Shown one piece after another: positions 7,654 through 14,284 of a DNA stretch of 14,284 nucleotides. The notes beneath the pieces are model-generated. The model searched no databases. It was not told the DNA's origin and was given only the letters and a program-made list of their open reading frames with translations. Each line of letters begins with the position of its first letter. Positions within the stretch are counted from its first letter, which is position 1. The stretch comes from Bacillota bacterium (GTDB lineage Bacteria > Bacillota > Clostridia > Christensenellales > SZUA-584), in NCBI GenBank assembly GCA_023396555.1, contig JAEWWC010000130.1:1-14284 (forward strand), written 5' to 3'. The position numbers and the translations under genes are program-made.

Positions 7654-8966
7654 TATCGAAAGTGCAGCTCATAATGCCAAACTTCAACTGGAATGCCGAA
7701 TTCGATATACAAAAGGACCCTCCCGTCGGGCTGCTGTATATCGCGGCGGTACTGCTGAAAAACGAATATACAGTGGAAATAACGGATGCGAACGCGGAGA
7801 ACCTCTCCGTTGACGGTGTCTTGGAAAGAATCGAGGCGTTCGGACCGGATCTGGTGGGCATCAGCGCCAACTTCTCGCCTCTTCACAATTCGGCGCTGTT
7901 GCTGAGCAAAAGAATTAAAGCTTTTGACAGTAGCATTTGTGTTGTTGTAGGAGGCAATCACGCCACGGCATGTGCGGATTACATGCTGGAGGAATCGCGC
8001 GGATGTATAGACTACATTGCCCGTGGACAGGGCGAAACGGTGCTGACCAATCTCATCAACGGACTCAACGGCGGCCTTAAGCAGGACCATATCCGAGGCA
8101 TATCCTATCTGCGGAACGGAAAAGTCGTATCCAACAAACCTGAAGCACTGATCGACGATCTGGACGGCCTGCCGTTTCCCGCCTATCATCTTCTGAACAT
8201 GAGTCTTTATAACCGTTATAATCTCATCACGTCCCGCGGCTGCCCGTTCAGATGCAATTACTGCGCCTCCAACGTAATATGCAACAGGGTCAGATACAGA
8301 TCACCCGATAAAATAATCGAGGAAATCGAATATCTCATCACAAACTTTGGAAATAAGCACTTTTGGTTTTCCGACGATACGTTCACGGCAAACTTTAAAC
8401 ACACGGATGAATTACTGGATAAAATGATTGAAGGGCACCTCAATATCTCATGGAGCTGCCTGACGAGGGTAAACAGGACAAAGCGCGGGCTGCTTGATGA
8501 GATGAAGCGGGCGGGCTGCAAATACATTTCTTATGGCGTGGAGAGCGGAGACCAGTTGATGCTGGACAGAATGAATAAGCGGATCACGCTGGACGAGGTC
8601 CGGGAAGCGCTCATTATGACAAAGGAAGCCGGGATCGACATGTACGCCTTCTTTCTTATTGGGTATCCCGGAGATACGGTGACAGCCGTTGAGCAGAGCT
8701 TCAAGCTCATACAGGAAGTCAGACCGAACGGTGTAAGCTTCGCCGTCGTCATCCCTCTGCCCGGAACTACGCTCTGGCGTTTCTTGGAGGACAACAATCA
8801 GATTGATTACGGTTCCATCGAGTGGGATTATCTGTTTGCCAAAACCGGCAAGGGTCAATACGAGAATTATCCGGCAACGCTGGCAGCCGGATGGTGCGAT
8901 ATACCGGATGACAAACTTATTGAGCTATGCAGAAAAGGCGAAAGTTTGTGCCCGGAAACCGACTAA
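7650..8966 (+). CDS. Radical SAM enzyme with B12-binding-like N-terminal domain
   Basis: A 438-residue member of the B12-binding/radical SAM group. The N-terminal Rossmann-like domain (about 1-140) has PPVGLLYIAAVL, PDLVGIS and VVVGGNHAT in the usual order. The radical SAM core carries the [4Fe-4S] site C198-x3-C202-x2-C205 (RGCPFRCNYC), then FSDDTF and GVESG (296-300). The cobalamin-ligand motif DxHxxG, expected after the second strand, reads DANAEN (46-51), so the lower-ligand histidine is absent; it may bind cobalamin base-on/His-off or not at all. Known relatives methylate or rearrange unactivated carbons. Coupling to a sugar SDR (ATGA overlap; AAGGAG at 7634-7639 gives its ribosome site) points to modification of a sugar or glycan, though the reaction cannot be told. 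It is the last gene of the run and no strong terminator follows it. Confidence 0.88.
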   Translation: MISKVQLIMPNFNWNAEFDIQKDPPVGLLYIAAVLLKNEYTVEITDANAENLSVDGVLERIEAFGPDLVGISANFSPLHNSALLLSKRIKAFDSSICVVVGGNHATACADYMLEESRGCIDYIARGQGETVLTNLINGLNGGLKQDHIRGISYLRNGKVVSNKPEALIDDLDGLPFPAYHLLNMSLYNRYNLITSRGCPFRCNYCASNVICNRVRYRSPDKIIEEIEYLITNFGNKHFWFSDDTFTANFKHTDELLDKMIEGHLNISWSCLTRVNRTKRGLLDEMKRAGCKYISYGVESGDQLMLDRMNKRITLDEVREALIMTKEAGIDMYAFFLIGYPGDTVTAVEQSFKLIQEVRPNGVSFAVVIPLPGTTLWRFLEDNNQIDYGSIEWDYLFAKTGKGQYENYPATLAAGWCDIPDDKLIELCRKGESLCPETD

Positions 8967-9098
8967 TTCCCCGCAACCCCCGTATTTTCGAATATTTATA
9001 ATAAAATAATAAAAAATGTTATAAAATGCGATTAAAACTGCTAATTTGTGCTGATATATATAGCGAAAGCTTTTAGTATGACACTGGAGGGGGCAACT

Positions 9099-9290
9099 TT
9101 GAGAATCTATAATAACATGATGATTAATTTCCAGCGCCGCATCGGGGAGTTCCAGCTGGATGCCATAACGAAGAATCAGAGCGACAAAGCCCAGGAGTAC
9201 TCACAAGCACCGAAGAATGGAAAAATAGACGACAGTATCAAAAGCCCAACGGAGAGGCTGCTGTCAACTTATTTCGACGTGGAAGTCTAG
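9099..9290 (+). CDS. Small protein of unknown function (63 aa)
   Basis: A 63-residue reading frame not recognised as any family. The TTG start at 9099 is preferred because GGAGGGGG (9086-9093) sits five bases before it; an upstream in-frame GTG at 9048 has no ribosome site. The first residues MRIYNNMM, followed by an amphipathic-looking INFQRRIGEFQLDAI, faintly resemble a flagellin N-terminus, but the rest is polar and Lys/Gln/Ser-rich with no cysteine, signal peptide or membrane segment. A strong terminator begins 28 bases after the stop, so the gene ends a transcript. It could be the tail of the glycan operon or a separate unit; the 132-base gap to the radical SAM gene favours its own promoter, and GCTGATAT (9050-9057) with TAAA (9033-9036) is a poor sigma-28-like match (13-base spacing). 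Confidence 0.6.
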   Translation: MRIYNNMMINFQRRIGEFQLDAITKNQSDKAQEYSQAPKNGKIDDSIKSPTERLLSTYFDVEV

Positions 9291-9317
9291 CAAAAAACAT
9301 AGGGCCAGAGGACGAAG

Positions 9318-9352
9318 GTGGTTTGCGGGTGCAAACCGCTTTTATTGTTGTT
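9318..9352 (+). terminator. Rho-independent terminator
   Basis: GTGGTTTGC (9318-9326) pairs with GCAAACCGC (9331-9339) as nine pairs, one of them G-U, around a GGGT loop. TTTTATTGTTGTTT follows. It separates the small-protein gene from the Rrf2 promoter. Confidence 0.9.
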
Positions 9353-9382
9353 TGGAACAAATGATATTTTTCATACTGACTT

Positions 9383-9442
9383 AATAGGCTATTGACAACA
9401 TACGACGCTTCGCATATCATCAAAGCATACCTATCAAGTATG
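9383..9442 (+). promoter_or_regulatory. Rrf2 operon promoter with candidate operator dyads
   Basis: TTGACA (9392-9397), a 17-base spacer and TATCAT (9415-9420) form a near-consensus promoter; the start is predicted near 9427. Two inverted repeats overlap it: AATAG-G-CTATT (9383-9393), touching the -35, and CATAC-N7-GTATG (9426-9442), around the transcription start. Their position fits repression by the Rrf2 protein encoded just downstream, but binding is inferred. The GAGGTG ribosome site follows at 9447-9452. Confidence 0.75.
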
Positions 9443-9457
9443 AAACGAGGTGCGGGC

Positions 9458-9904
9458 ATGAGAATTTCCGCTAAGGGACGTTACGCGCTGGCGGCAATAG
9501 TCAGCATGGCGCAGCAATATGGCAACGGTGAATGCATTACGGTCATCAGCATATCCGATAAGCTCGGCATATCGAAGATATATCTGGAGCAGGTTTTTTC
9601 TCTGCTGAAACGCGGCAATGTCGTCTCTTCCGTCAAAGGGGCGCAGGGCGGCTATATGCTCACGCGAATGCCTGGGCAGATCAGCGTTTTTGACGTGTTG
9701 TCCGCGGTGGAGGGCACATTGTTTGAGGCGACGGAGGAAACGGTGGGCAGGAAATCGCCGCAGACCGATGCCGCGATGCAGGCTCTTGTTTTCTCTCCGC
9801 TGGATACGGTGGTGAAGGCGGCGCTGGAGAGCGTTTCGCTGGAGGACCTGGTCCATGAAGCGGATAAGCATAACGCGGATCAGAGCCTGATGTTCTTCAT
9901 ATAA
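9458..9904 (+). CDS. Rrf2-family transcriptional regulator, CymR-like
   Basis: A 148-residue Rrf2 protein beginning MRISAKGRYAL, the standard family start. The winged helix-turn-helix spans about 27-69, with the recognition region LGISKIYLEQVFSLLKR and the wing signature KGAQGGYML (60-68). Family members of the IscR/NsrR type carry three cysteines near 90-105 for an iron-sulfur cluster; here that region has none and the only cysteine is Cys26, so a cluster is unlikely. This matches CymR, the Bacillus repressor of cysteine metabolism that responds through the CysK/O-acetylserine state, and the next two genes are transsulfuration enzymes. ATG 9458 is chosen because GAGGTG (9447-9452) precedes it; a longer frame back to 9392 would start inside the -35 hexamer. 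Autoregulation and control of the operon are likely. Confidence 0.9.
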   Translation: MRISAKGRYALAAIVSMAQQYGNGECITVISISDKLGISKIYLEQVFSLLKRGNVVSSVKGAQGGYMLTRMPGQISVFDVLSAVEGTLFEATEETVGRKSPQTDAAMQALVFSPLDTVVKAALESVSLEDLVHEADKHNADQSLMFFI

Positions 9905-9915
9905 AGGAGCTTTAC

Positions 9916-11064
9916 ATGCATTTAGATACCAGCTGTATCCATGGAAGCGGCACAAAGTATGACACCACAGGTGCGGTGAGTGTCCCCATATATCAGTGTG
10001 CCACTTTCGCGCACCCGGGCGTCGGGCAAAGCACCGGTTTCGACTATTCCCGCCTGCAGAATCCGACCCGTGAGCATTTGGAGAAAACGCTGGTGGCGCT
10101 GGAAAACGGTGTGGACGCAATGGCATTCTCCACCGGCATGGCGGCGATATCGGCGCTGATGGAGTTGTTCTCCCCCGGCGACCACATCATCGCGTCGGAC
10201 GACCTCTACGGCGGCTCTCACCGGCTGTTCAGCCATATCTCGATAAAGAATGGCCTGAGGTTCGATTTCGTCAACACGTCGAATGTGGCATTGATAGAGG
10301 AAAAGATCACGCCGAGTACCAAAGCGGTGTTCGTTGAGACGCCCACCAACCCCATGATGCAGGTAACGGACATCGCGGCGGTGGCGCAACTGACCAAAGC
10401 GCGCGGTGTGTTGCTCATCGTGGACAACACGTTCCTGACGCCGTACTGCCAGCGCCCACTGGAACTGGGTGCGGACATCGTGACGCACAGCGGTACAAAG
10501 TATCTGGGTGGCCACAACGACACGCTCTCCGGTTTTCTCGTAACGTCTGATGCCTATATCGCGGAGAAACTGCGCTTTATTTACAAGACGACGGGCGCGT
10601 GCCTCTCCCCATTTGACAGCTGGCTGCTGATACGCGGCATCAAGACCCTCGCGGTGCGGCTAGATCGGCAGCAGGAGAGCGCGATGAAGATCGCACACTG
10701 GCTTTGCGGACAGAAACGCGTCAAGCAGGTCTACTATCCGGGTCTGCCCGATCATCCGGAATATGAGGTCTCCGCGCGTCAGGCCAGCGGCTTTGGCGGC
10801 ATGATCTCCTTCGATGTGGATACCTCCGAGACAGCGACGCGCTTACTGGAGCGCGTGAAGCTGATACAATACGCGGAAAGTCTGGGCGGCGTGGAATCAC
10901 TCATTACCTATCCAATGCTGCAGACGCATGCCGACGTGCCGGAGGAGGTGCGTGAAGCTAAGGGCATCAACGACCGCTTGCTGCGCCTGTCGGTGGGGTT
11001 GGAAAACGCGGACGACCTGATCGCCGATTTGGCGCAGGCGCTGGAGGAAAAACATGGCATTTAA
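9916..11064 (+). CDS. Cys/Met-metabolism PLP enzyme (cystathionine gamma-lyase/gamma-synthase/beta-lyase type)
   Basis: A 382-residue cytosolic fold-type I PLP enzyme of the Cys/Met metabolism family. It contains FSTGMAAI (71-78) for phosphate binding, ETPTNP (141-146), the PLP-ring aspartate in VDNTF (Asp170) and the Schiff-base lysine Lys195 in HSGTKYLGGHND. The C-terminal SLGGVESLITYP and RLSVGLE are standard. Family length is about 380-400, so it is complete. Whether it makes cystathionine from an activated homoserine (MetB), cleaves it to cysteine (MccB/CGL) or to homocysteine (MetC) cannot be decided by eye. AAAGGAG lies before ATG 9916, only 11 bases after the Rrf2 stop. Its 3' end overlaps the next gene by 11 bases, so the three genes form one operon. 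Confidence 0.92.
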   Translation: MHLDTSCIHGSGTKYDTTGAVSVPIYQCATFAHPGVGQSTGFDYSRLQNPTREHLEKTLVALENGVDAMAFSTGMAAISALMELFSPGDHIIASDDLYGGSHRLFSHISIKNGLRFDFVNTSNVALIEEKITPSTKAVFVETPTNPMMQVTDIAAVAQLTKARGVLLIVDNTFLTPYCQRPLELGADIVTHSGTKYLGGHNDTLSGFLVTSDAYIAEKLRFIYKTTGACLSPFDSWLLIRGIKTLAVRLDRQQESAMKIAHWLCGQKRVKQVYYPGLPDHPEYEVSARQASGFGGMISFDVDTSETATRLLERVKLIQYAESLGGVESLITYPMLQTHADVPEEVREAKGINDRLLRLSVGLENADDLIADLAQALEEKHGI

Positions 11065-12235
11065 CTTTGACGAAATTATCGAGCGTACAAATACGGACTC
11101 CATCAAATACGATTTTGCAGCTCACCGGGGCAAGCCAGAGGGTTTACTGTCGCTGTGGGTGGCAGACATGGATTTCCGTACTCCCTCCTGCGTGACCGAC
11201 GCGCTAGTGGAGAAAAGCCGCCACGGCATATTCGGCTATTCGGAGAGCCGCGAGGACTATATTGAAGTGCTGCAAAGCTGGTTTCATACCCGTTTCGGCT
11301 GGGATATAAAACCGCAGTGGTTGGTGAAAACGCCGGGTGTCGTGTACGCCATCGCGATGGCGATACGCGCGCTGACGGAAAAGGGCGATGCGGTCATCAT
11401 CCAGCAGCCGGTGTATTATCCGTTTACGGAAACCATCAACGTCAACGAGCGCAAGCTCATTGTGAATCAGCTGGTCTATGAAGACGGCGCTTACCGCATG
11501 GATTTTGACGATTTCGAGGACAACGTCGTCCGCCATGGCGTGAAGCTATTCATATTGTGCAGCCCGCACAATCCGGTGGGCCGCGTGTGGACGCGCGATG
11601 AGCTGCTGCGGTTGGGTGATATTTGCGTCAAACACGACGTTGTGGTGGTATCTGACGAGATTCACGCGGACTTTGTCTACACGGGTCACCAACATCACGT
11701 GTTCGCATCCTTAAAGCCCGATTTCGCAGACATATCCATCACCTGCACCGCACCCTCCAAAACGTTCAATCTGGCGGGGCTGCAGATATCCAACATATTC
11801 ATTCCAAACGCGCACCTGCGTGCGAAGTTCCGGCAGGAGATCGGACGAAGCGGTTACAGCCAGCTCAACATCATGGGAATCATCGCGTGCAAGGCTGCTT
11901 ACCGCGACGGCTCGCCGTGGCTGGAAGAACTGAAAACGTATCTCGCGGGCAACCTCAACCTGCTGCGCTGCGAGCTTCAGGAGCATATACCGGGCATCCA
12001 ACTCATAGAGACTCAAGGAACGTATCTGCCATGGCTGGATTGCTCGGCGCTCGGCCTGTCTGACAAGGCGCTGGACGATTTTATCGTGCATAAGGCGAAG
12101 CTGTGGCTGGATGCCGGTACGATGTTTGGCTCGGGTGGCGAGGGCTTCCAGCGCATCAACATCGCATGCCCGCGTTCACTGCTGAAACAAGCGCTGGACC
12201 AGTTGGCGCAGGCGATAGATGAACACCTGAGGTGA
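11054..12235 (+). CDS. patB: MalY/PatB-type cystathionine beta-lyase (C-S lyase)
   Basis: A 393-residue class I/II aminotransferase-fold PLP enzyme of the MalY/PatB group, which cleaves the C-S bond of cystathionine and similar thioethers to give homocysteine (or a thiol), pyruvate and ammonia. Diagnostic features are the N-terminal YDF...LSLWVADMDFRTP, GYSES (61-65), the CSPHNPVGRVW Asn173 motif, SDEIHADF with Asp201, and the PLP lysine Lys236 in TAPSKTFNLAGLQ. The carboxylate-binding arginine is expected in FQRINIACPR (365-374). GGAGG lies about eight bases before ATG 11054, inside the end of the previous gene. Together with that enzyme it gives the operon both halves of a cystathionine route between cysteine and homocysteine. 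It is complete, with no sign of decay. A regulatory side-role like that of E. coli MalY is not suggested by context. Confidence 0.92.
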   Translation: MAFNFDEIIERTNTDSIKYDFAAHRGKPEGLLSLWVADMDFRTPSCVTDALVEKSRHGIFGYSESREDYIEVLQSWFHTRFGWDIKPQWLVKTPGVVYAIAMAIRALTEKGDAVIIQQPVYYPFTETINVNERKLIVNQLVYEDGAYRMDFDDFEDNVVRHGVKLFILCSPHNPVGRVWTRDELLRLGDICVKHDVVVVSDEIHADFVYTGHQHHVFASLKPDFADISITCTAPSKTFNLAGLQISNIFIPNAHLRAKFRQEIGRSGYSQLNIMGIIACKAAYRDGSPWLEELKTYLAGNLNLLRCELQEHIPGIQLIETQGTYLPWLDCSALGLSDKALDDFIVHKAKLWLDAGTMFGSGGEGFQRINIACPRSLLKQALDQLAQAIDEHLR

Positions 12236-12250
12236 TTTGATAAAGACTGT

Positions 12251-12338
12251 GGAGGCGCTGACTCCGGACCTTCACCCCCAAAAAGCCTTCGTCTTTTCGG
12301 GGGCCCCGAACCTCCGCTCAAGGGACTCATCCCTTGAG
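12251..12338. repeat. Cluster of three intergenic hairpins, possible palindromic repeat element
   Basis: Three inverted repeats lie in a row after the PatB-like gene. GGAG-N7-CTCC (12251-12265) is weak. A second of 11 positions with one mismatch has CCCCC plus an A-run (12275-12285) against its partner (12293-12303) around a seven-base loop. The third is a perfect nine-pair stem, CTCAAGGGA (12317-12325) with TCCCTTGAG (12330-12338), around CTCA. None has a T-run, so they are not ordinary terminators. The modular form resembles mobile palindromic intergenic repeats, but only one copy is visible here. Confidence 0.6.
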
Positions 12339-12366
12339 AATACCATCGTTTTTGAATAGCCAAATT

Positions 12367-12396
12367 AAAGACTGGATTGACCGGTCTTTTCCTTTA
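12367..12396 (+). terminator. Terminator of the Rrf2-transsulfuration operon
   Basis: AAAGACTGG (12367-12375) pairs with CCGGTCTTT (12381-12389), with one G-U pair, around ATTGA. TCCTTTAT follows. It lies about 130 bases past the PatB-like stop and ahead of the GH13 gene. Confidence 0.8.
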
Positions 12397-12528
12397 TCCC
12401 CGCACCCCTCGCACACTGACCATTCCAAAGCTATTTATGCTGTTGCGAAACCGCGAATATTATACTAGACTGATAATGGTTCCATACATGCATTTCCAAT
12501 TCACAAATCGCGAGGAGGCTGGACACTG

Positions 12529-14145
12529 ATGGCAAAATGGTGGCAAGACCGCGTGATCTACCAGATCTACCCCAGAAGCTTTGCGGACACAAACGGCGAC
12601 GGCTTGGGCGACATCCCCGGCATCATCACGCATCTGGACGACCTCGCCGACCTCGGCGTCGGCATCATCTGGCTGAGTCCGCTCTATCGCTCGCCCGATG
12701 CGGACAACGGCTACGACATCAGCGACTACCGCGACATCGATCCCAAATACGGCACGATGGCGGACATGGACGCTTTGATCGCAGAGGCCGCCAAAGGTGA
12801 CATCAAGCTGGTGATGGACCTTGTAATCAACCACACGTCCGACGAGCACGAATGGTTCAAGTGGAGCCGTGATAAGCAGAGTCCCTACCGCGATTACTAT
12901 ATCTGGCGTCCGGGCAAAAACGGCGGCCCGCCCAACAACTGGATGAGCTTGTTCGGCGGCAGCGCGTGGACCTTCGACGAACAGAGCGGCGAATACTACC
13001 TTCACCTGTTCGCTAAAGGGCAGCCGGATCTCAACCACCAGAACCCGAAGGTATACGAGGAGATCAAGGATATCATGCGCTTCTGGCTGGACAAGGGTAT
13101 CTCCGGCTTCCGGCTGGACGTGATCAACATCATCTCCAAGTCGTCGCTGGCGGACAGCAAACGGCTGATACGGGGCAGCGAATACTACGTCTCACAGCCG
13201 GGCGCGCACGAAATTCTCCGCGGCTTCAACCGGGAGGTGTGGTCGCAGTACGACTGCTTCACCGTGGGCGAGACGGTATTCGTGACGCCGCAGATGGGCA
13301 AGGAGCTATGCGACGCCTCGCGCGGCGAGCTCAACACCATCATCTCCTTCGAGCACATGGAGACGGACCAATACTTCGTCAAATGGTTCAAGCGGTCTTT
13401 TCATGCGGGGCGTTTCGCAAAAACGATCGCCAAGTGGCAGTCCGCGCTGGAATGGAACGCCCTCTATCTGGAGAACCACGACCAGCCGCGCGCCGTCTCG
13501 CGCTTCGGCGACGACGGCGAATACTGGGCGCAATCCGCCAAGCTGCTGGCCACGCTGCTGCTGTCGCTCCGCGGAACGCCGTTCATCTATCAGGGGCAGG
13601 AAATAGGTATGACGAACTTCGACTTCACCGGCATGGACCAGCTGCAGGACGTGGAGTCGCACAACATCTATAAACTCGCGAAGAAGCTGCACATCCCCAA
13701 GGGTTACCGCTGGCGCATGATGCAGCGCTGCTCGCGGGATAACGCGCGTACGCCGGTGCAGTGGGACTTATCCCCTAACGGCGGCTTCACGACGGGCACA
13801 CCGTGGCTGGGCGTCAACGGCAACCACGTGCGCATCAATATGGCGGCGCAGATGGACGATCCGGATTCGGTGCACAGCTACTACAAGCGGATGATCGCGC
13901 TGCGGGCGGGCAGCGACGTGCTCAAATACGGCGCGTTTGCGCTGAAAATGGCGGATAAGCACCTGTTCTGTTACCACCGCGAGTTGGGCAGCAAGGCCTG
14001 CCGCGTGCTGCTCAACTTCGGTAAACGTCCCCAGCACGTGCCCGGTAACGGTACGGTGCTGATATCCAACTATGGGCGCAAGGACTACGACGGCGTGCTG
14101 CAGCCGTACGAGGCCGTGATACTGGAAACGGAGGCTCAAGTATGA
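12529..14145 (+). CDS. GH13 oligo-1,6-glucosidase / alpha-glucosidase (MalL-like)
   Basis: A 538-residue cytosolic glycoside hydrolase of family 13, length and order as in oligo-1,6-glucosidases (about 550). Visible are the WWQDRVIYQIYPRSF start, a calcium-loop motif DTNGDGLGD (20-28), region I DLVINHTSDEH (about 97-107), region II GFRLDVIN with nucleophile Asp197, region III TVGETV with acid/base Glu248, and region IV ENHDQP with Asp318. The residue after the nucleophile is Val198; in this subfamily valine there goes with alpha-1,6 (isomaltose-type) specificity, while Ala or Thr goes with alpha-1,4. There is no signal peptide, so it acts on imported oligosaccharides. The ATG at 12529 follows GAGGAGG (12512-12518). 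It overlaps the alpha-galactosidase start in ATGA, which suggests use of raffinose/melibiose- or isomaltose-type sugars. Coding is G+C-rich compared with the glycan operon. Confidence 0.93.
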   Translation: MAKWWQDRVIYQIYPRSFADTNGDGLGDIPGIITHLDDLADLGVGIIWLSPLYRSPDADNGYDISDYRDIDPKYGTMADMDALIAEAAKGDIKLVMDLVINHTSDEHEWFKWSRDKQSPYRDYYIWRPGKNGGPPNNWMSLFGGSAWTFDEQSGEYYLHLFAKGQPDLNHQNPKVYEEIKDIMRFWLDKGISGFRLDVINIISKSSLADSKRLIRGSEYYVSQPGAHEILRGFNREVWSQYDCFTVGETVFVTPQMGKELCDASRGELNTIISFEHMETDQYFVKWFKRSFHAGRFAKTIAKWQSALEWNALYLENHDQPRAVSRFGDDGEYWAQSAKLLATLLLSLRGTPFIYQGQEIGMTNFDFTGMDQLQDVESHNIYKLAKKLHIPKGYRWRMMQRCSRDNARTPVQWDLSPNGGFTTGTPWLGVNGNHVRINMAAQMDDPDSVHSYYKRMIALRAGSDVLKYGAFALKMADKHLFCYHRELGSKACRVLLNFGKRPQHVPGNGTVLISNYGRKDYDGVLQPYEAVILETEAQV

Positions 14146-14284
14146 TCGAAGCACAAGACGGCGTGTTCCGCCTGACCACCGATACCACCAGCTACTGGTT
14201 CCGCGTGACGAAGTTCGGGCATTTGGAGCACATCCACTACGGCGAGCGGCTGGCGGTACAGGATCCGGAACCGCTGGCGCTCAA
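14142..14284 (+). CDS. GH36-type alpha-galactosidase, N-terminal fragment cut by the right edge
   Basis: The first 47 codons of a gene that continues beyond the window. The ATG at 14142 overlaps the GH13 stop (ATGA) and has GGAGG (14130-14134) seven bases upstream. The peptide has the pattern FRLTTDTTSYWFRV...GHLEHIHYGERL, the usual opening of the N-terminal beta-sandwich of family 36 alpha-galactosidases, where a GHLxHxxYG element is common. The family hydrolyses alpha-1,6-linked galactose from melibiose and raffinose. The catalytic barrel is outside the window, so the assignment rests on the N-terminus and the neighbouring glucosidase. Confidence 0.8.
   Translation, partial: MIEAQDGVFRLTTDTTSYWFRVTKFGHLEHIHYGERLAVQDPEPLAL

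Noticed and set aside
9392..9457. N-terminal extension of the Rrf2 gene from TTG 9392
   Set aside because: That TTG is part of the TTGACA -35 hexamer. The family's usual start, MRISAKGRYAL, lies at ATG 9458 behind a ribosome site.
9434..10126. Long minus-strand open frame (230 codons) across the Rrf2 gene
   Set aside because: It is opposite a clear gene, has Arg/His-rich composition and no domain: a shadow in G+C-rich coding DNA.
12438..12477. Promoter for the GH13 gene (TATACT, GATAAT, TTGCGA)
   Set aside because: Elements are present, but no -35/-10 pair has an acceptable spacing.
13239..13673. Plus-strand frame inside the GH13 gene
   Set aside because: It is an Arg-rich shadow frame; the GH13 frame carries all catalytic motifs.
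1..14284. CRISPR array, intact insertion sequence or replication origin
   Set aside because: No regularly spaced direct repeats, transposase-like frames or DnaA-box clusters were seen on reading through the window.

Overview
The window looks like chromosomal DNA of a Gram-positive, Clostridia-like Firmicute. The evidence is a T-box leader, strong AGGAG-type ribosome sites, TTG starts, sigma-A-like promoters (TTGACA / TATAAT), an Rrf2 regulator and a lipobox lipoprotein. No species can be named from the sequence alone. Base composition is uneven: a sampled 60-base line in the glycosyltransferase (4861-4920) has 20 G+C, while one in the GH13 gene (13441-13500) has 40.

Left part (1-4474). On the minus strand a promoter and a complete T-box leader (probable isoleucine specifier ATC) run off the left edge into a gene of which only the first codons are present. 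Next, also on the minus strand, is a 671-residue FtsA/actin-fold protein with an unusual tail of beta-grasp-like repeats. Two broken plus-strand genes follow: a frameshifted remnant of a phage-type S24 (LexA-like) repressor and a frameshifted lipoprotein. A minus-strand tRNA-Ser(GCT), with its own promoter and terminator, closes this part.

Middle part (4588-9352). A tight plus-strand run holds a GT4-like glycosyltransferase, two extended-SDR nucleotide-sugar enzymes and a radical SAM protein with a B12-binding-like N-terminus. It looks like a small operon that makes and transfers a modified sugar; its product is unknown and it is the best candidate here for something undescribed. A 63-residue protein of unknown function with a good ribosome site and its own terminator follows.

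Right part (9392-14284). A promoter drives an Rrf2-family regulator followed at once by two PLP enzymes of transsulfuration (a Cys/Met-metabolism lyase/synthase and a MalY/PatB-type C-S lyase); this reads as a self-contained sulfur amino acid operon with its regulator in front. After a hairpin-rich intergenic region and a terminator comes a sugar-use operon: a GH13 oligo-1,6-glucosidase-like enzyme overlapping by four bases the start of a GH36 alpha-galactosidase that is cut by the right edge.
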